In this document: in pieces, positions 1 to 8,897 of the stretch | How positions within the stretch are numbered: position 1 is the stretch's first letter | Layout of the letters: every line of letters starts with the position of its first letter | Assembly: GCF_002260525.1 (NCBI RefSeq) | Contig: NZ_MRYI01000022.1 | Coordinates: 34,296-98,295, forward strand | Direction: 5' to 3' | Origin: Hahella sp. CCB-MM4 | GTDB lineage: Bacteria; Pseudomonadota; Gammaproteobacteria; Pseudomonadales; Oleiphilaceae | Length of the DNA: 64,000 nucleotides | Position numbers and translations under genes: made by a program | Notes under the pieces: generated by a model | The model's input: only the letters and a program-made list of their open reading frames with translations | Told to the model about the DNA's origin: nothing | The model's database searches: none

Positions 1-1456
1 GTTTGATCCTGACCTGTTCCTGGATTCTGCGTAGTGCAAGCTCAGGTCGAGCTGTTAACTCATCGCTCGAATCCTGCTCCGACAGTGCGATTTTTCCCAG
101 GGCGAGATCCGGTTCTTGTACGACCAGTTGAATCACATGCTTAAAGCTCTGCTTGATGCGCTCGACCTCATCAAAATGGAGTGCATTTTTGTCGTATTCA
201 AACAATGCTTTTGGGTTTATACCGGGGATCACCGTCAGCAATAGGTCAAACTTTGACTGACTCGGCATATACCGAATCAGGTCTATCGACACACCTTCCA
301 GGCATAAGTGGTCTCCTGGCTCGCCTTCATAACTGAACATGACAGAGCTAACGCAATCGGAGTGCTGGCGAACCAGCTTCTCGTATGAAGCATGGCTGTG
401 TTGTATGCCAATCTGCGATTGTTCGGACAAAGCTCGGGAAAGCTCACGAACAGTTGTGGAAGGTGTTAATTTTGCGCGACTGAACAGAGTGTTAGCCAGA
501 AAACCGACTCGATAGAAATCATCGCTGCGATTACGGTTTGCGTAAGGTGTGAGCAATACAACATCGTCGCGTTGATACAATTTACCCAAGACAATGTTAA
601 AACAAGCGTTTAGCCAATGTTGCAGACCAATGCCACTCTGCTCAGCCGTGCGGTTTAACTGATGCCACAAGGACGACTCGAATGATAATGTCGTTGATGC
701 TGAGGGGCGGTTATAGAGATCTGATGGCTGAAATTCTAATGGTTCCGGCTCGTCAGTAAGTAGTTCGGACCACCATTTCTCCGCCTCGGGAGTGCTTACT
801 TCGGGAATAATAAACGGGACATCCTTTCCGTGTATTTCGCCTCCCCGGTACCGCTGGCTTATGTTCTTCAACATAACACCAAGACTCCAGCCGTCAGCAG
901 CCGTATGATGCACCACCAGAAGGATGATATGTTCAGCATCATTCATCCTGATGAATTTTGCCCTTATCGGAGCGTCGTTCGACAAATCAAAAGGCGTCTC
1001 AGACAACTCTCGTAACCACTCAGTCACTGAGCCTGATTTGGCTTCTTCCGCTATGATCTCGGGTGCGCTTTTCCCTATTTTTTGCGCGAGTCCATCATCG
1101 GTTTCTATCAAGCGTGTTCTAAGGGCTGGGTGTGATCCTATTTCCTGATTAATAGCGTCGCACAGTCTTTGGGTATCCAAATGACCGGTCAGCTTAAGTC
1201 CGAAAGCTATGTGGTAAGCATCACTGGCGTTGTATTGTTGGAGTAGCCATAAGCGTTTTTGCCCTTCACTAGCCGGGTAGGATTCCAACTTACCAGAGAT
1301 AAAAGCGATCAAATCTGACTTGTAGTGACGCAGCTGCTCCTTTAGATGCTCGTCAACGACACCTTTGGAGGCTTTGATTCGTAAATTGCCGTCTTCTACC
1401 TGCAGCCTGACACCTAGCTTCAATAGCTGGTGATAAAAGTCTACGACTCCATTCAT
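1..1456 (-). CDS. NRPS, N-terminal part: TubC-type docking domain and condensation domain (cut by window edge)
   Basis: The frame is open from the ATG at 1456 to the window edge, about 485 codons. The first ~55 residues (FYHQLLKLGVRLQV, then GNLRIKASKG) match the TubC N-terminal docking domain that receives the C-terminus of an upstream synthetase. A condensation domain follows: C1-like motif SEGQKRLWLLQQ near residue 63 and the catalytic HHTAADGW (HHxxxDG intact) near residue 190. The ATG overlaps the stop of the FAAL-NRPS gene as ATGA, so translation is probably coupled and this protein is the natural acceptor of that enzyme's peptidyl-PCP. The downstream A/PCP or release domains lie outside the window. 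The C domain assignment is firm; its donor/acceptor subtype is not determined. Confidence 0.9.
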   Translation of the reverse strand, partial: MNGVVDFYHQLLKLGVRLQVEDGNLRIKASKGVVDEHLKEQLRHYKSDLIAFISGKLESYPASEGQKRLWLLQQYNASDAYHIAFGLKLTGHLDTQRLCDAINQEIGSHPALRTRLIETDDGLAQKIGKSAPEIIAEEAKSGSVTEWLRELSETPFDLSNDAPIRAKFIRMNDAEHIILLVVHHTAADGWSLGVMLKNISQRYRGGEIHGKDVPFIIPEVSTPEAEKWWSELLTDEPEPLEFQPSDLYNRPSASTTLSFESSLWHQLNRTAEQSGIGLQHWLNACFNIVLGKLYQRDDVVLLTPYANRNRSDDFYRVGFLANTLFSRAKLTPSTTVRELSRALSEQSQIGIQHSHASYEKLVRQHSDCVSSVMFSYEGEPGDHLCLEGVSIDLIRYMPSQSKFDLLLTVIPGINPKALFEYDKNALHFDEVERIKQSFKHVIQLVVQEPDLALGKIALSEQDSSDELTARPELALRRIQEQVRIK

Positions 1457-4400
1457 ATAGAGATTTCCTCTAACTCTTCCTGAAGCGGTTGTTTGTCCAA
1501 GTATTCGATCAGTGCGTCAGCTTGCTCTCCGAGCACTCGGTGCGTAAGCAATAACGTTAGTGGGATGTCTGCTCCAAAGTGCTGATTGAGCTTTTCTCGA
1601 AGCTGTAGAGCGAGTAGCGAATTGCCGCCGAGGTTTATGAAATGCGAGTCTCTATCTTGAGGTGGATTTCCAAGTACCGATGCCCAAATGTCCGCCAACT
1701 GCTTTTCGTCCTCCCGCAACTGAGTACCGGATACAGTCTCCTCCATTGCGGGCAACTGTAATGCTGCCCTGTCTATTTTCCCATTGGGTGTTTGTGGGAA
1801 AGCCTCACAAGGGGACCAAATACCTGGAATCATCCATTCCGGCACTTTAGATGCGAGGGCTTTTCGAAGAACCTGGCTGTCAGGAGAACGCTCATCTGTT
1901 GCGTACCAGGCAGCTAAAACATCATTCCCTTGAGAATTGGGAACGACTTTGACCACGGCTTTTTCAACACCGGGGCAACTCATAATTTGGCGCTCGACTT
2001 CACTCAATTCGATTCTATAGCCGCGTAGCTTTACTTGATGATCCAGTCTTCCCAGATAGAGAAGTCGTCCATCCTGCAGACGTCTTACGCGATCACCAGT
2101 TCTGTAAGCCTTGTCTTCCAGATGTTCCAAAACCGCCGGAACTTGAAATGCGGCCTGGTTTAATGAAGGGCGATTTAAGTAGCCTGCTGAAACCTTGTCG
2201 CCGGATAGCCATAGTTCCCCCGCCACCCCGTCAGCAACAGGCTGTTGATGTCGGTCAAGTATATAGCCGCGTGTGCAAGGCAGTATTTTGCCAATAGTGG
2301 CGATGTCACCAATGCGCCGCTCTCCACAAGTGGAGTAAACGGTGTCTTCCGTCGGGCCGTATAAATCAAACAACCTGGGCAATCTAACCGTATCCAGCAA
2401 TCGCTCAACCAAGGACTGGTGGAAGGGTTCGCCCGCAATCAAGGCAGCTTGAGCTGTTTTGGGGAATGCGTCATGCGCCAATAAAACCTCAACAGCCGAC
2501 GGCACCGTGTTGACGAGAGATACATCCACAGGTGAGCTGAGAAGATCGAGGATCGCGTCAACCATGACGCATGTTGTCCCAAGACAGAGTGGCACGAATA
2601 GCTCAAAGACCGATAAATCAAAACAGATGGAAGTTGAGGCCAGAACCCTGTGCCGCTCTCTCTCTGTGAACTGGCTCTCAGCCCAGCTTAGCAAAGCCGA
2701 AATATTTGCGTGGGTGACCTGAACCCCTTTGGGTTTTCCTGTCGAGCCTGATGTGTAAAGCACATATGCAATGGCTTCGGCTGACACCGGGGTCAGTCGT
2801 TGTACGATGTGAGATTGCGCTTGTACTGGCTCAAGACAATTCAGGTGAGGAAATTGATTTGGCCTATGGGTGATCACCAATCGACATTCACTATCCTCAG
2901 TAATCAATGACAGCCGATCTTGCGGATACTCAAAATCCAGAGGTACATAGATAGCGCCGATGGCATGCACAGCGAGAATGGCCGCGGGTAAATGCCTGTC
3001 TCGTGGTAACGCAATCGCTACTCGATCGCCATTGTCGATACTTTGTTTACGCAAAGCCCGAACGTAGGATGAAACAAGGTTGTATAACTCTAGATAAGTA
3101 CACTGCCCGTCTGCATCCTCCACAGCTATAGCTTCAGGACTATGATCGGTCTGTCGCTGGAAACGAGTGATAACATCCTCAAATGGCACTGTTTCATTCT
3201 GAGGTTGCCTGAAAAGTAGTCCAAGTTCAGCCATCTCGTCATTAGACAAGAAGTTTATTTGCCGCAGTGGTCTATCGGGATTCTGTATTCCTGCGATCAA
3301 AAGATTTACTAAATGATCGAGCATCCGTCTCGCATCCCGATGTGCGATGAGCACAGGATCAAACTCCAGGTCAAATACCACCTCATCCGGAGAAGGGAAC
3401 ACCATCAGCGAAAACGTGCTTTGTGACGCTACCATCGGAATGTCAGCAGGGGGTAACTGCCCTTCGGGCTGGCATGAAAACAGCGCGTGATACAGTTGAT
3501 TGCGACCTGGCTGAATCTGGCGAACTTTGTCGAGGAAAGTGACATAGGGAATATTTCGGTTCTGCAACACAAGCTTGGTTTGTTCTACTGTCTGGCAGAC
3601 AAGCGCACGCAAGCTGACACTGTCATCAATCGATACCGGCATCGGCACAACATTCACTGCGTTGTTTACCCAATGATGCTGGTCGTGACGACGAATAGAG
3701 GTCGGTATGCCCAGGGAAATCACATTTCCTTCACTATAGCGTGCAAGCAGTCCGGCAAACGCTGCAGACGTCAGCGAATGCATTGTTGTCCCGGTTTCGC
3801 TGACAAAATGATATAACGCTGTGCTCATTCCGTGACTGAGCCGATACCGGACGCTGGCAATTTTTTCGGGAATACCAGGTTTTGGCAGATTGAAGTCGAT
3901 ATGCTCCGGGGCATCAAGTAACGCTTCAATCAGCTTGGGCTGGACTTTGGCTTCTACGTTGGCGACTTGTGATAAAGCTCCCAACATTTCCGGCAGCGTA
4001 ACACTATTGGACTTCACCTCTTTCCCAAGCAGGCTGCTGGAAAGGTCGCGGATAAGAGTTTGTGCGGCGGTGGCATCCAATGCAATATGATGAACTGAGA
4101 TGGCAATTCGCGTACATCGACCATCCTCACACAGCAGCGCACAGCGCCATGGAGCTTGATTGTTCAAGTTAAAAGGAATGGTTCTAAATTCGGTAAGCCA
4201 AGAGATTCGACGAGAATCGCTCCAGTTATCGATAGGCAGCTCAGTTATGTCAATCCGGGTGTCCGCCACCCACTCATTACCACGAAGGACTGCGCTGAGT
4301 TGGGGGTGGAGTTCGGCAATATTTTGAAGCAACCTCTTTACCGCCCGAGCCTCCATGGGATGGTCGAGCTGTAGCTCGGTCGCGAGGTTAAAGCACGAGC

Positions 4401-6432
4401 TTTCAGGAAAACGCTGTTGGTGTAACCAAATCGCCTGTTGCCAGGGAGTCAAGGCCGTCGATTTTTGATATGAAACAGCATCGACTTCCATTGTGCGTGC
4501 AGGAAGTTGCTCTAAGTTCAGTTCTATCTGTGAAATCGTAAGCTCATCCAGAAACCACTCCAAAGGAATGTCTATTTTTAGCTGATCCTGTATCAGTGCG
4601 TGCAGCTCCAGCCTCAGTAGTGAATCAATTCCCAGGGATGATAAAGTCTGATGAGGGAGAGCTTTAATTCCCTTTGAGACTAATACCCTGCCCAGCTCCG
4701 AGGTAGGTTTATCCAGTTTGTTTTCAGAGACGCTTCTTTCCTGTCCTATCGATACAAGGCATCCCGATTGCCAGAGTTCAGACATATGTCGACGTCGAAG
4801 TTTGCCGCTGGAGGTTTTTAATACCCCTCCGGGTTTGAGTGCTACAAAGTGCGCGAGCATGAGGCCGTGTTTTTCCGAGACTGCTTGTCTTACAGCCTCA
4901 AGGGCGGCATGGTGATCGAAGCGACGAATCGCTGTACGTTGCAATTCCTGAACGACGACTAACTCATCATCAGCCAGAAAAGCGGCGCCGTTTCCGACAG
5001 TTAGACCGGGATAAGCTTGCTGTACGGTGTGTTCTATATCTTGAGGGTAATGGTTTCTACCTCGGATAATCAGTACTTCTTTCAGCCGCCCGGTGACAAA
5101 TAACTGGCCATTGCGTATGAACCCCAAATCGCCTGTACGTAACCAAACCTGATTACCTTCATTCGTTATTTGGCTCAGGAGATTCTGATTATGTTCAGGA
5201 GCGTTCCAATATCCTCGACTGACACTGTCCCCTTTTAGCCAGATCTCCCCCACCTGGTTTTCAGCGCGGCGTTGGTGACTGTTCGGCTCCACAATGGCCA
5301 AGTCCACGCCATCCCATAACTGACCGCTGCTGACTAACGAAAGCACCGGGTGGTCAGTATCGGTGTCTGCAATACCTTCACTCAGTTTCTTGCTGCAGAC
5401 TTCCAGGCGCTCAGCCCCCCTGGCAGCACCGCTACCAGTAACAAACAAGGTCGCTTCAGCCAGGCCATAGCATAGGAAAATAGCCTGCTTTTTGAGGCCG
5501 TGAGGTTTGTAAGTGTCTTGAAAGCGCTGTATCGTATCGCTTCTGATGGGCTCTGCGCCGTTGTATGCGACTTCCCATTTTGATAAATCCAGACTGGTCC
5601 GATCTTCCTCGCTGACACGGCTGACACAGAGCTCGTAGGAAAAGTTGGGGCCGCCCGTGCAAGTGACCCCGGCATTTGAAATCAGTCTCAACCATCGAAT
5701 CGGCTTCTGCAAAAATGCCATCGGAGGCATTAGCCAGCAGGTGACGCCGAGATAAATGGGTTGCATGACATTACCCACCAACCCCATGTCATGGAATAGG
5801 GGCAGCCAGCTCGCGAAAACGGTGTGGTCCCCATTCCCCATTCCTTTTTTGATTGCCTTTTGATTAGACATCAGGTTCTGGTGTGTGATTACGACACCTT
5901 TCGGATCCCCTGTAGAGCCGGAAGAATATTGAAGAAACGCAATGTCCTGTTCGTTTAGCTCCGGGGATGTCCATGCTGCAGGATCAAGGCTTACTGTATC
6001 GTCGAGATAAAGCAGCGACAGTCCAATATCCCCGCTCTCTCGAATGACATCCGATGACGTCTCCAAATTGGTGAGGATTATGGAAGCCTGACAGCTAGCG
6101 ATCAGCTTCTCCAGCCGGTCCGTTTTAGAGCGGTTATTTCCCGGGGGATAGGCTGATACTGCAATTGCTCCCGCATATAAACAGCCAAAAAAAGCCACAA
6201 TGAAATCTATCCCAGGGCGAAATTGAAGTAACACCGGCTGCTTGTGCAATTCCTTTTGCTGCAAAAATATGGCTACTTGACGAGCCCTTTTATCCAATTC
6301 GCTAAAACTTAAGGAATCACTGACCTCTTCACCATCCGCTAAGAAATTGAATGCGGCTGTATCAGGCCGATGTTCGGCCCAGTATTGAATAACATGATGA
6401 AAACAGGGAAGCCTTTCTATTTCAGATGCCAT
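1453..6432 (-). CDS. Lipo-initiating NRPS: FAAL-ACP-C-A-PCP
   Basis: Activates a fatty acid as acyl-AMP, loads it on its own ACP and condenses it with an amino acid. Numbered from the ATG at 6432: FAAL 1-550 (P-loop YSSGSTGDPKG ~167), ACP with LGIDSL ~602, C domain 660-1065, A domain 1080-1555 (A3 YTSGSTGKPKG ~1225), PCP with LGGNSL ~1599. The C-domain motif is HHIALDA, so the usual HHxxxDG Gly is Ala. My manual reading of the A-domain pocket is D-L-F-N-L-A-L-V-Y, nearest to alanine-type codes I remember; treat this as tentative. An upstream in-frame start (6507) would overlap the preceding gene by 86 bp; 6432 overlaps by 11 bp and has GGGTGG about 7 nt before it. There is no TE; the stop overlaps the next NRPS start (ATGA). 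Confidence 0.93.
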   Translation of the reverse strand: MASEIERLPCFHHVIQYWAEHRPDTAAFNFLADGEEVSDSLSFSELDKRARQVAIFLQQKELHKQPVLLQFRPGIDFIVAFFGCLYAGAIAVSAYPPGNNRSKTDRLEKLIASCQASIILTNLETSSDVIRESGDIGLSLLYLDDTVSLDPAAWTSPELNEQDIAFLQYSSGSTGDPKGVVITHQNLMSNQKAIKKGMGNGDHTVFASWLPLFHDMGLVGNVMQPIYLGVTCWLMPPMAFLQKPIRWLRLISNAGVTCTGGPNFSYELCVSRVSEEDRTSLDLSKWEVAYNGAEPIRSDTIQRFQDTYKPHGLKKQAIFLCYGLAEATLFVTGSGAARGAERLEVCSKKLSEGIADTDTDHPVLSLVSSGQLWDGVDLAIVEPNSHQRRAENQVGEIWLKGDSVSRGYWNAPEHNQNLLSQITNEGNQVWLRTGDLGFIRNGQLFVTGRLKEVLIIRGRNHYPQDIEHTVQQAYPGLTVGNGAAFLADDELVVVQELQRTAIRRFDHHAALEAVRQAVSEKHGLMLAHFVALKPGGVLKTSSGKLRRRHMSELWQSGCLVSIGQERSVSENKLDKPTSELGRVLVSKGIKALPHQTLSSLGIDSLLRLELHALIQDQLKIDIPLEWFLDELTISQIELNLEQLPARTMEVDAVSYQKSTALTPWQQAIWLHQQRFPESSCFNLATELQLDHPMEARAVKRLLQNIAELHPQLSAVLRGNEWVADTRIDITELPIDNWSDSRRISWLTEFRTIPFNLNNQAPWRCALLCEDGRCTRIAISVHHIALDATAAQTLIRDLSSSLLGKEVKSNSVTLPEMLGALSQVANVEAKVQPKLIEALLDAPEHIDFNLPKPGIPEKIASVRYRLSHGMSTALYHFVSETGTTMHSLTSAAFAGLLARYSEGNVISLGIPTSIRRHDQHHWVNNAVNVVPMPVSIDDSVSLRALVCQTVEQTKLVLQNRNIPYVTFLDKVRQIQPGRNQLYHALFSCQPEGQLPPADIPMVASQSTFSLMVFPSPDEVVFDLEFDPVLIAHRDARRMLDHLVNLLIAGIQNPDRPLRQINFLSNDEMAELGLLFRQPQNETVPFEDVITRFQRQTDHSPEAIAVEDADGQCTYLELYNLVSSYVRALRKQSIDNGDRVAIALPRDRHLPAAILAVHAIGAIYVPLDFEYPQDRLSLITEDSECRLVITHRPNQFPHLNCLEPVQAQSHIVQRLTPVSAEAIAYVLYTSGSTGKPKGVQVTHANISALLSWAESQFTERERHRVLASTSICFDLSVFELFVPLCLGTTCVMVDAILDLLSSPVDVSLVNTVPSAVEVLLAHDAFPKTAQAALIAGEPFHQSLVERLLDTVRLPRLFDLYGPTEDTVYSTCGERRIGDIATIGKILPCTRGYILDRHQQPVADGVAGELWLSGDKVSAGYLNRPSLNQAAFQVPAVLEHLEDKAYRTGDRVRRLQDGRLLYLGRLDHQVKLRGYRIELSEVERQIMSCPGVEKAVVKVVPNSQGNDVLAAWYATDERSPDSQVLRKALASKVPEWMIPGIWSPCEAFPQTPNGKIDRAALQLPAMEETVSGTQLREDEKQLADIWASVLGNPPQDRDSHFINLGGNSLLALQLREKLNQHFGADIPLTLLLTHRVLGEQADALIEYLDKQPLQEELEEISI

Positions 6433-7723
6433 TGCTATCCACCCTGTTCGAGCCGTACTTCTTTCTGAACTCAACGATTTGTGATGGTGGAGTTCGCCAT
6501 GAGCCACAGTGTAGGTTTGAAGCCTGATAGCCGCGCTCCAGTAGCGCTTCGTAGTGAACTACAGCATGATTCGGGTCGACCAAGCCGAGAGTAGACGGAT
6601 AGTTAAATTTGCCCGAAAGCAAACTGGAGAGAATACAGCCTGTGATGTGGTGAGCATTGTCATCATCTACTGGATACTGCAGCGCCCATTCCAGTTTTTT
6701 GGGCACATAAATCCTGTGTTGAATTTCACTTGGTGCTCGCAACGCGCCGCCTTCTGTGAAAAGGATATCGCCTTCATTATTGAATCGTTCGATGGCTTTT
6801 TCCGCGTCGAAGCAATGGGGGTCTGAATCATCCACAATAAGCGTACCTGGCCTCAGGCGTTCGACATCAACAACATTCGGCACATTGGTAGCTCCAATTA
6901 GCGTGGTCGACTCGTAGATTTCGTCGGGGCAAACGCGTTCCGAGGGAATAAACCGCAGCTTTCCTTCGTAATGCAGTTCTTCTCGGATATGCTGCATGAG
7001 AGCTTCTATCTCATCTTTTTTAGCGTACAGATCACAGAGAGTAAGGCTGCGCGGATGAGGTAACACTTTAAGCATCAGCGATAGTGTCGCCGTGCCCACT
7101 GATCCCATACCAATAAAACTGACATCCTCTTGATCAAGCTTGCGATTCGCCTCGCTCAATATCTTTTTGACGGAGAGAACCACGGCTGAAGTGGTTGTCG
7201 CATGTCCTGTGGTGATGATCGGTAAGTCGTCGTTGTAATTAATTGCCTTACCATAGGAGGTTGCGGAAGGAATTAATCCTGTCAATGAGACCGCCTTAGC
7301 CCCTATGGACTTAGAGATTTTCAGACTTTGTTCAACCAGTCTGACAATATCGTTGCTCTGGGAATAAATTTGCCCATAGGTACGTGGCAGAGTCAGTGTG
7401 GCAATACGTCCCTCCGGTAGCTGACGAATGTTGCTTAGTAAAGGCAAGTCACCACAAATGCCATGGGTAATATCCCTGAGACTGAATCCGTTACCCACAA
7501 CACGGTCGTTTAGGCACGTAATCGATACTGCATCCACTTTTGGCTCTTCACCTGCAGCAAATAGGGTTAGTAGTGGTCTTTGATCCAGTGTCAGCCAAGA
7601 AGCCGGAGAGGTTTCCAGGACCTCCTGCTCTGCATTCACTTGTTTAGCCTTCTGCGAAAGCTGTTGCAGTAATCTGGCTTTGATTTCGGGAGAGAGTTTG
7701 GACAAAGTAGCAGTGTTGGTCAT
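6422..7723 (-). CDS. NAD(P)-binding reductase resembling acyl-ACP reductase (AAR-like)
   Basis: 433 aa. A Rossmann motif, FIGMGSVGTA, lies near residue 205. It is preceded by ITTGHATTTSAVVLSVKKIL and, further upstream, TGLIPSAT. This arrangement parallels cyanobacterial acyl-ACP reductase (GGFTS, then TTGNTHTAY, then the Rossmann glycines), the enzyme that reduces fatty acyl-ACP to aldehyde. The protein is about 90 aa longer than cyanobacterial AAR, and its N-terminus (MTNTATLSKLSPEIKARLL) looks like the helical lead-ins of NRPS-associated proteins. It sits between the LLM monooxygenase and the FAAL-NRPS with short gaps, and AAGGGA lies 8 nt before the ATG. Inferred role: reducing an acyl-ACP or peptidyl thioester of this line, by supply or by release. 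The family link rests on motif layout only and needs a profile search. Confidence 0.6.
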   Translation of the reverse strand: MTNTATLSKLSPEIKARLLQQLSQKAKQVNAEQEVLETSPASWLTLDQRPLLTLFAAGEEPKVDAVSITCLNDRVVGNGFSLRDITHGICGDLPLLSNIRQLPEGRIATLTLPRTYGQIYSQSNDIVRLVEQSLKISKSIGAKAVSLTGLIPSATSYGKAINYNDDLPIITTGHATTTSAVVLSVKKILSEANRKLDQEDVSFIGMGSVGTATLSLMLKVLPHPRSLTLCDLYAKKDEIEALMQHIREELHYEGKLRFIPSERVCPDEIYESTTLIGATNVPNVVDVERLRPGTLIVDDSDPHCFDAEKAIERFNNEGDILFTEGGALRAPSEIQHRIYVPKKLEWALQYPVDDDNAHHITGCILSSLLSGKFNYPSTLGLVDPNHAVVHYEALLERGYQASNLHCGSWRTPPSQIVEFRKKYGSNRVDSNGI

Positions 7724-7742
7724 GTCAAGTTCCCTTAGACGT

Positions 7743-8897
7743 CTAGACTGATTGAGGTGAAGAAAGTGTGGCGACCAATTCGCCCAAATTAGCTAAGCTG
7801 GATAGGGTTTTGTCGAGAGGAACACCAAAATCGACCAGGCAGGCGATCTCATTGACACCGATGGAACTCAATTTATCAATCAGCTTTTGGCATTTGCTTT
7901 TTGGTCCGAATAAGGCGGCTTGCCCGAAATATTTTTCGAATGCAAATTCAAGCAATTGCTGCTTGTTGGTATCCACATCCTTACGAGTGTTCTCGTTCAC
8001 CAAATTGTCAAATTGCTTTATGTATCCTGACAGGTACTGCATCATTGGTTCTCGTACCTGTTCTTTGGCTCTTTCCAGATCATCATCGACATAAGTATGC
8101 AGCATGACGGTTATGGTGCCGCCGTTAGGATCAAAGCCAGCCTGCTCCCTCGCCTGCCGATAGTTCTCAATATTCTGTGCGAGGAGATTGATGGAATTGC
8201 CAAGCATACAAAGCACATTGGAACCTCGCTCTCCAGCTCTTTTCCATCCCTCTGGAGAACTACAGGTCAACCAATACTTCAATTCAGGCTGAATCGGCCT
8301 TGGGTAGGTTCTTACCGAGATTTTTTCGCCATCAACCCCTTCTACTTCTAAAGATTCCCCCTGCCAGAGACTTTGCATCTGGTCCATTCCTAAAGCGACC
8401 AGTTCACGCCTTTCATGCCATGCTTCCGGACGCATTGCAAAATCTTCTTTGTTCCAGCCACTGGCCAGGGCCAGTGACACTCTGCCGTTAGACAGATTAT
8501 CAACCACTGACCATTCTTCAACGATACGCATTGGGTTATGTAGTGGCACGACCACACTACCAGCTCGCAGCTCGATTTTTTCCGTTTTCACCGCAATCGC
8601 AGCGGCTAAGACTGATGGGTTAGGATAAAGCCCGCCAAAGTGTGTGAAGTGCCGCTCAGGTAACCAAATGGCCTTGAAGCCATTCTGATCTCCGAATTCA
8701 GCACATTTCAGAAGGAAAGAGTACTTGTCGTTTGAGCATTCTTCACCCGTGGCTGAAAAGAAGAAAAGACTAAAGTCCATATCGTTCGATTTGGCCGTAT
8801 AGACTTCTTCCTTGCCAAGTTGCTTGGACCGTTTACGCAATAATTCTCGCTGTTCAGGAGATAATGCAGCGAGCTTTTCTTTTAGAAGCTCACTCAT
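7743..8897 (-). CDS. LLM-class (MupA-type) FMN-dependent monooxygenase
   Basis: 384 aa from the chosen ATG. A luciferase-like TIM-barrel protein: MDFSLFFFSATGEE opens the barrel, followed by GFKAIWLPERHFTHFGGLYPNPSVLAAAIA and later IELRAGSVVVPLHNPMRIVEEW and SGRVSLALASGWN-type signatures. These fit the MupA/Atu3671 subfamily, which is typically encoded within or beside NRPS/PKS genes and oxidises carrier-bound substrates. The N-terminal ~30 residues (MSELLKEKLAALSPEQRELL) look like a carrier- or docking-interaction helix. An upstream in-frame start (8975) would run 86 bp into the preceding gene; the ATG at 8897 overlaps it by 8 bp and is preceded by GGAAGGGA. It probably acts in trans on the KS-AT-carrier protein encoded immediately upstream. 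The oxidised position is unknown. Confidence 0.88.
   Translation of the reverse strand: MSELLKEKLAALSPEQRELLRKRSKQLGKEEVYTAKSNDMDFSLFFFSATGEECSNDKYSFLLKCAEFGDQNGFKAIWLPERHFTHFGGLYPNPSVLAAAIAVKTEKIELRAGSVVVPLHNPMRIVEEWSVVDNLSNGRVSLALASGWNKEDFAMRPEAWHERRELVALGMDQMQSLWQGESLEVEGVDGEKISVRTYPRPIQPELKYWLTCSSPEGWKRAGERGSNVLCMLGNSINLLAQNIENYRQAREQAGFDPNGGTITVMLHTYVDDDLERAKEQVREPMMQYLSGYIKQFDNLVNENTRKDVDTNKQQLLEFAFEKYFGQAALFGPKSKCQKLIDKLSSIGVNEIACLVDFGVPLDKTLSSLANLGELVATLSSPQSV

Noticed and set aside
6433..6507. Upstream start of the FAAL-NRPS
   Set aside because: It overlaps the AAR-like gene by 86 bp and the extra residues are unlike FAAL N-termini.
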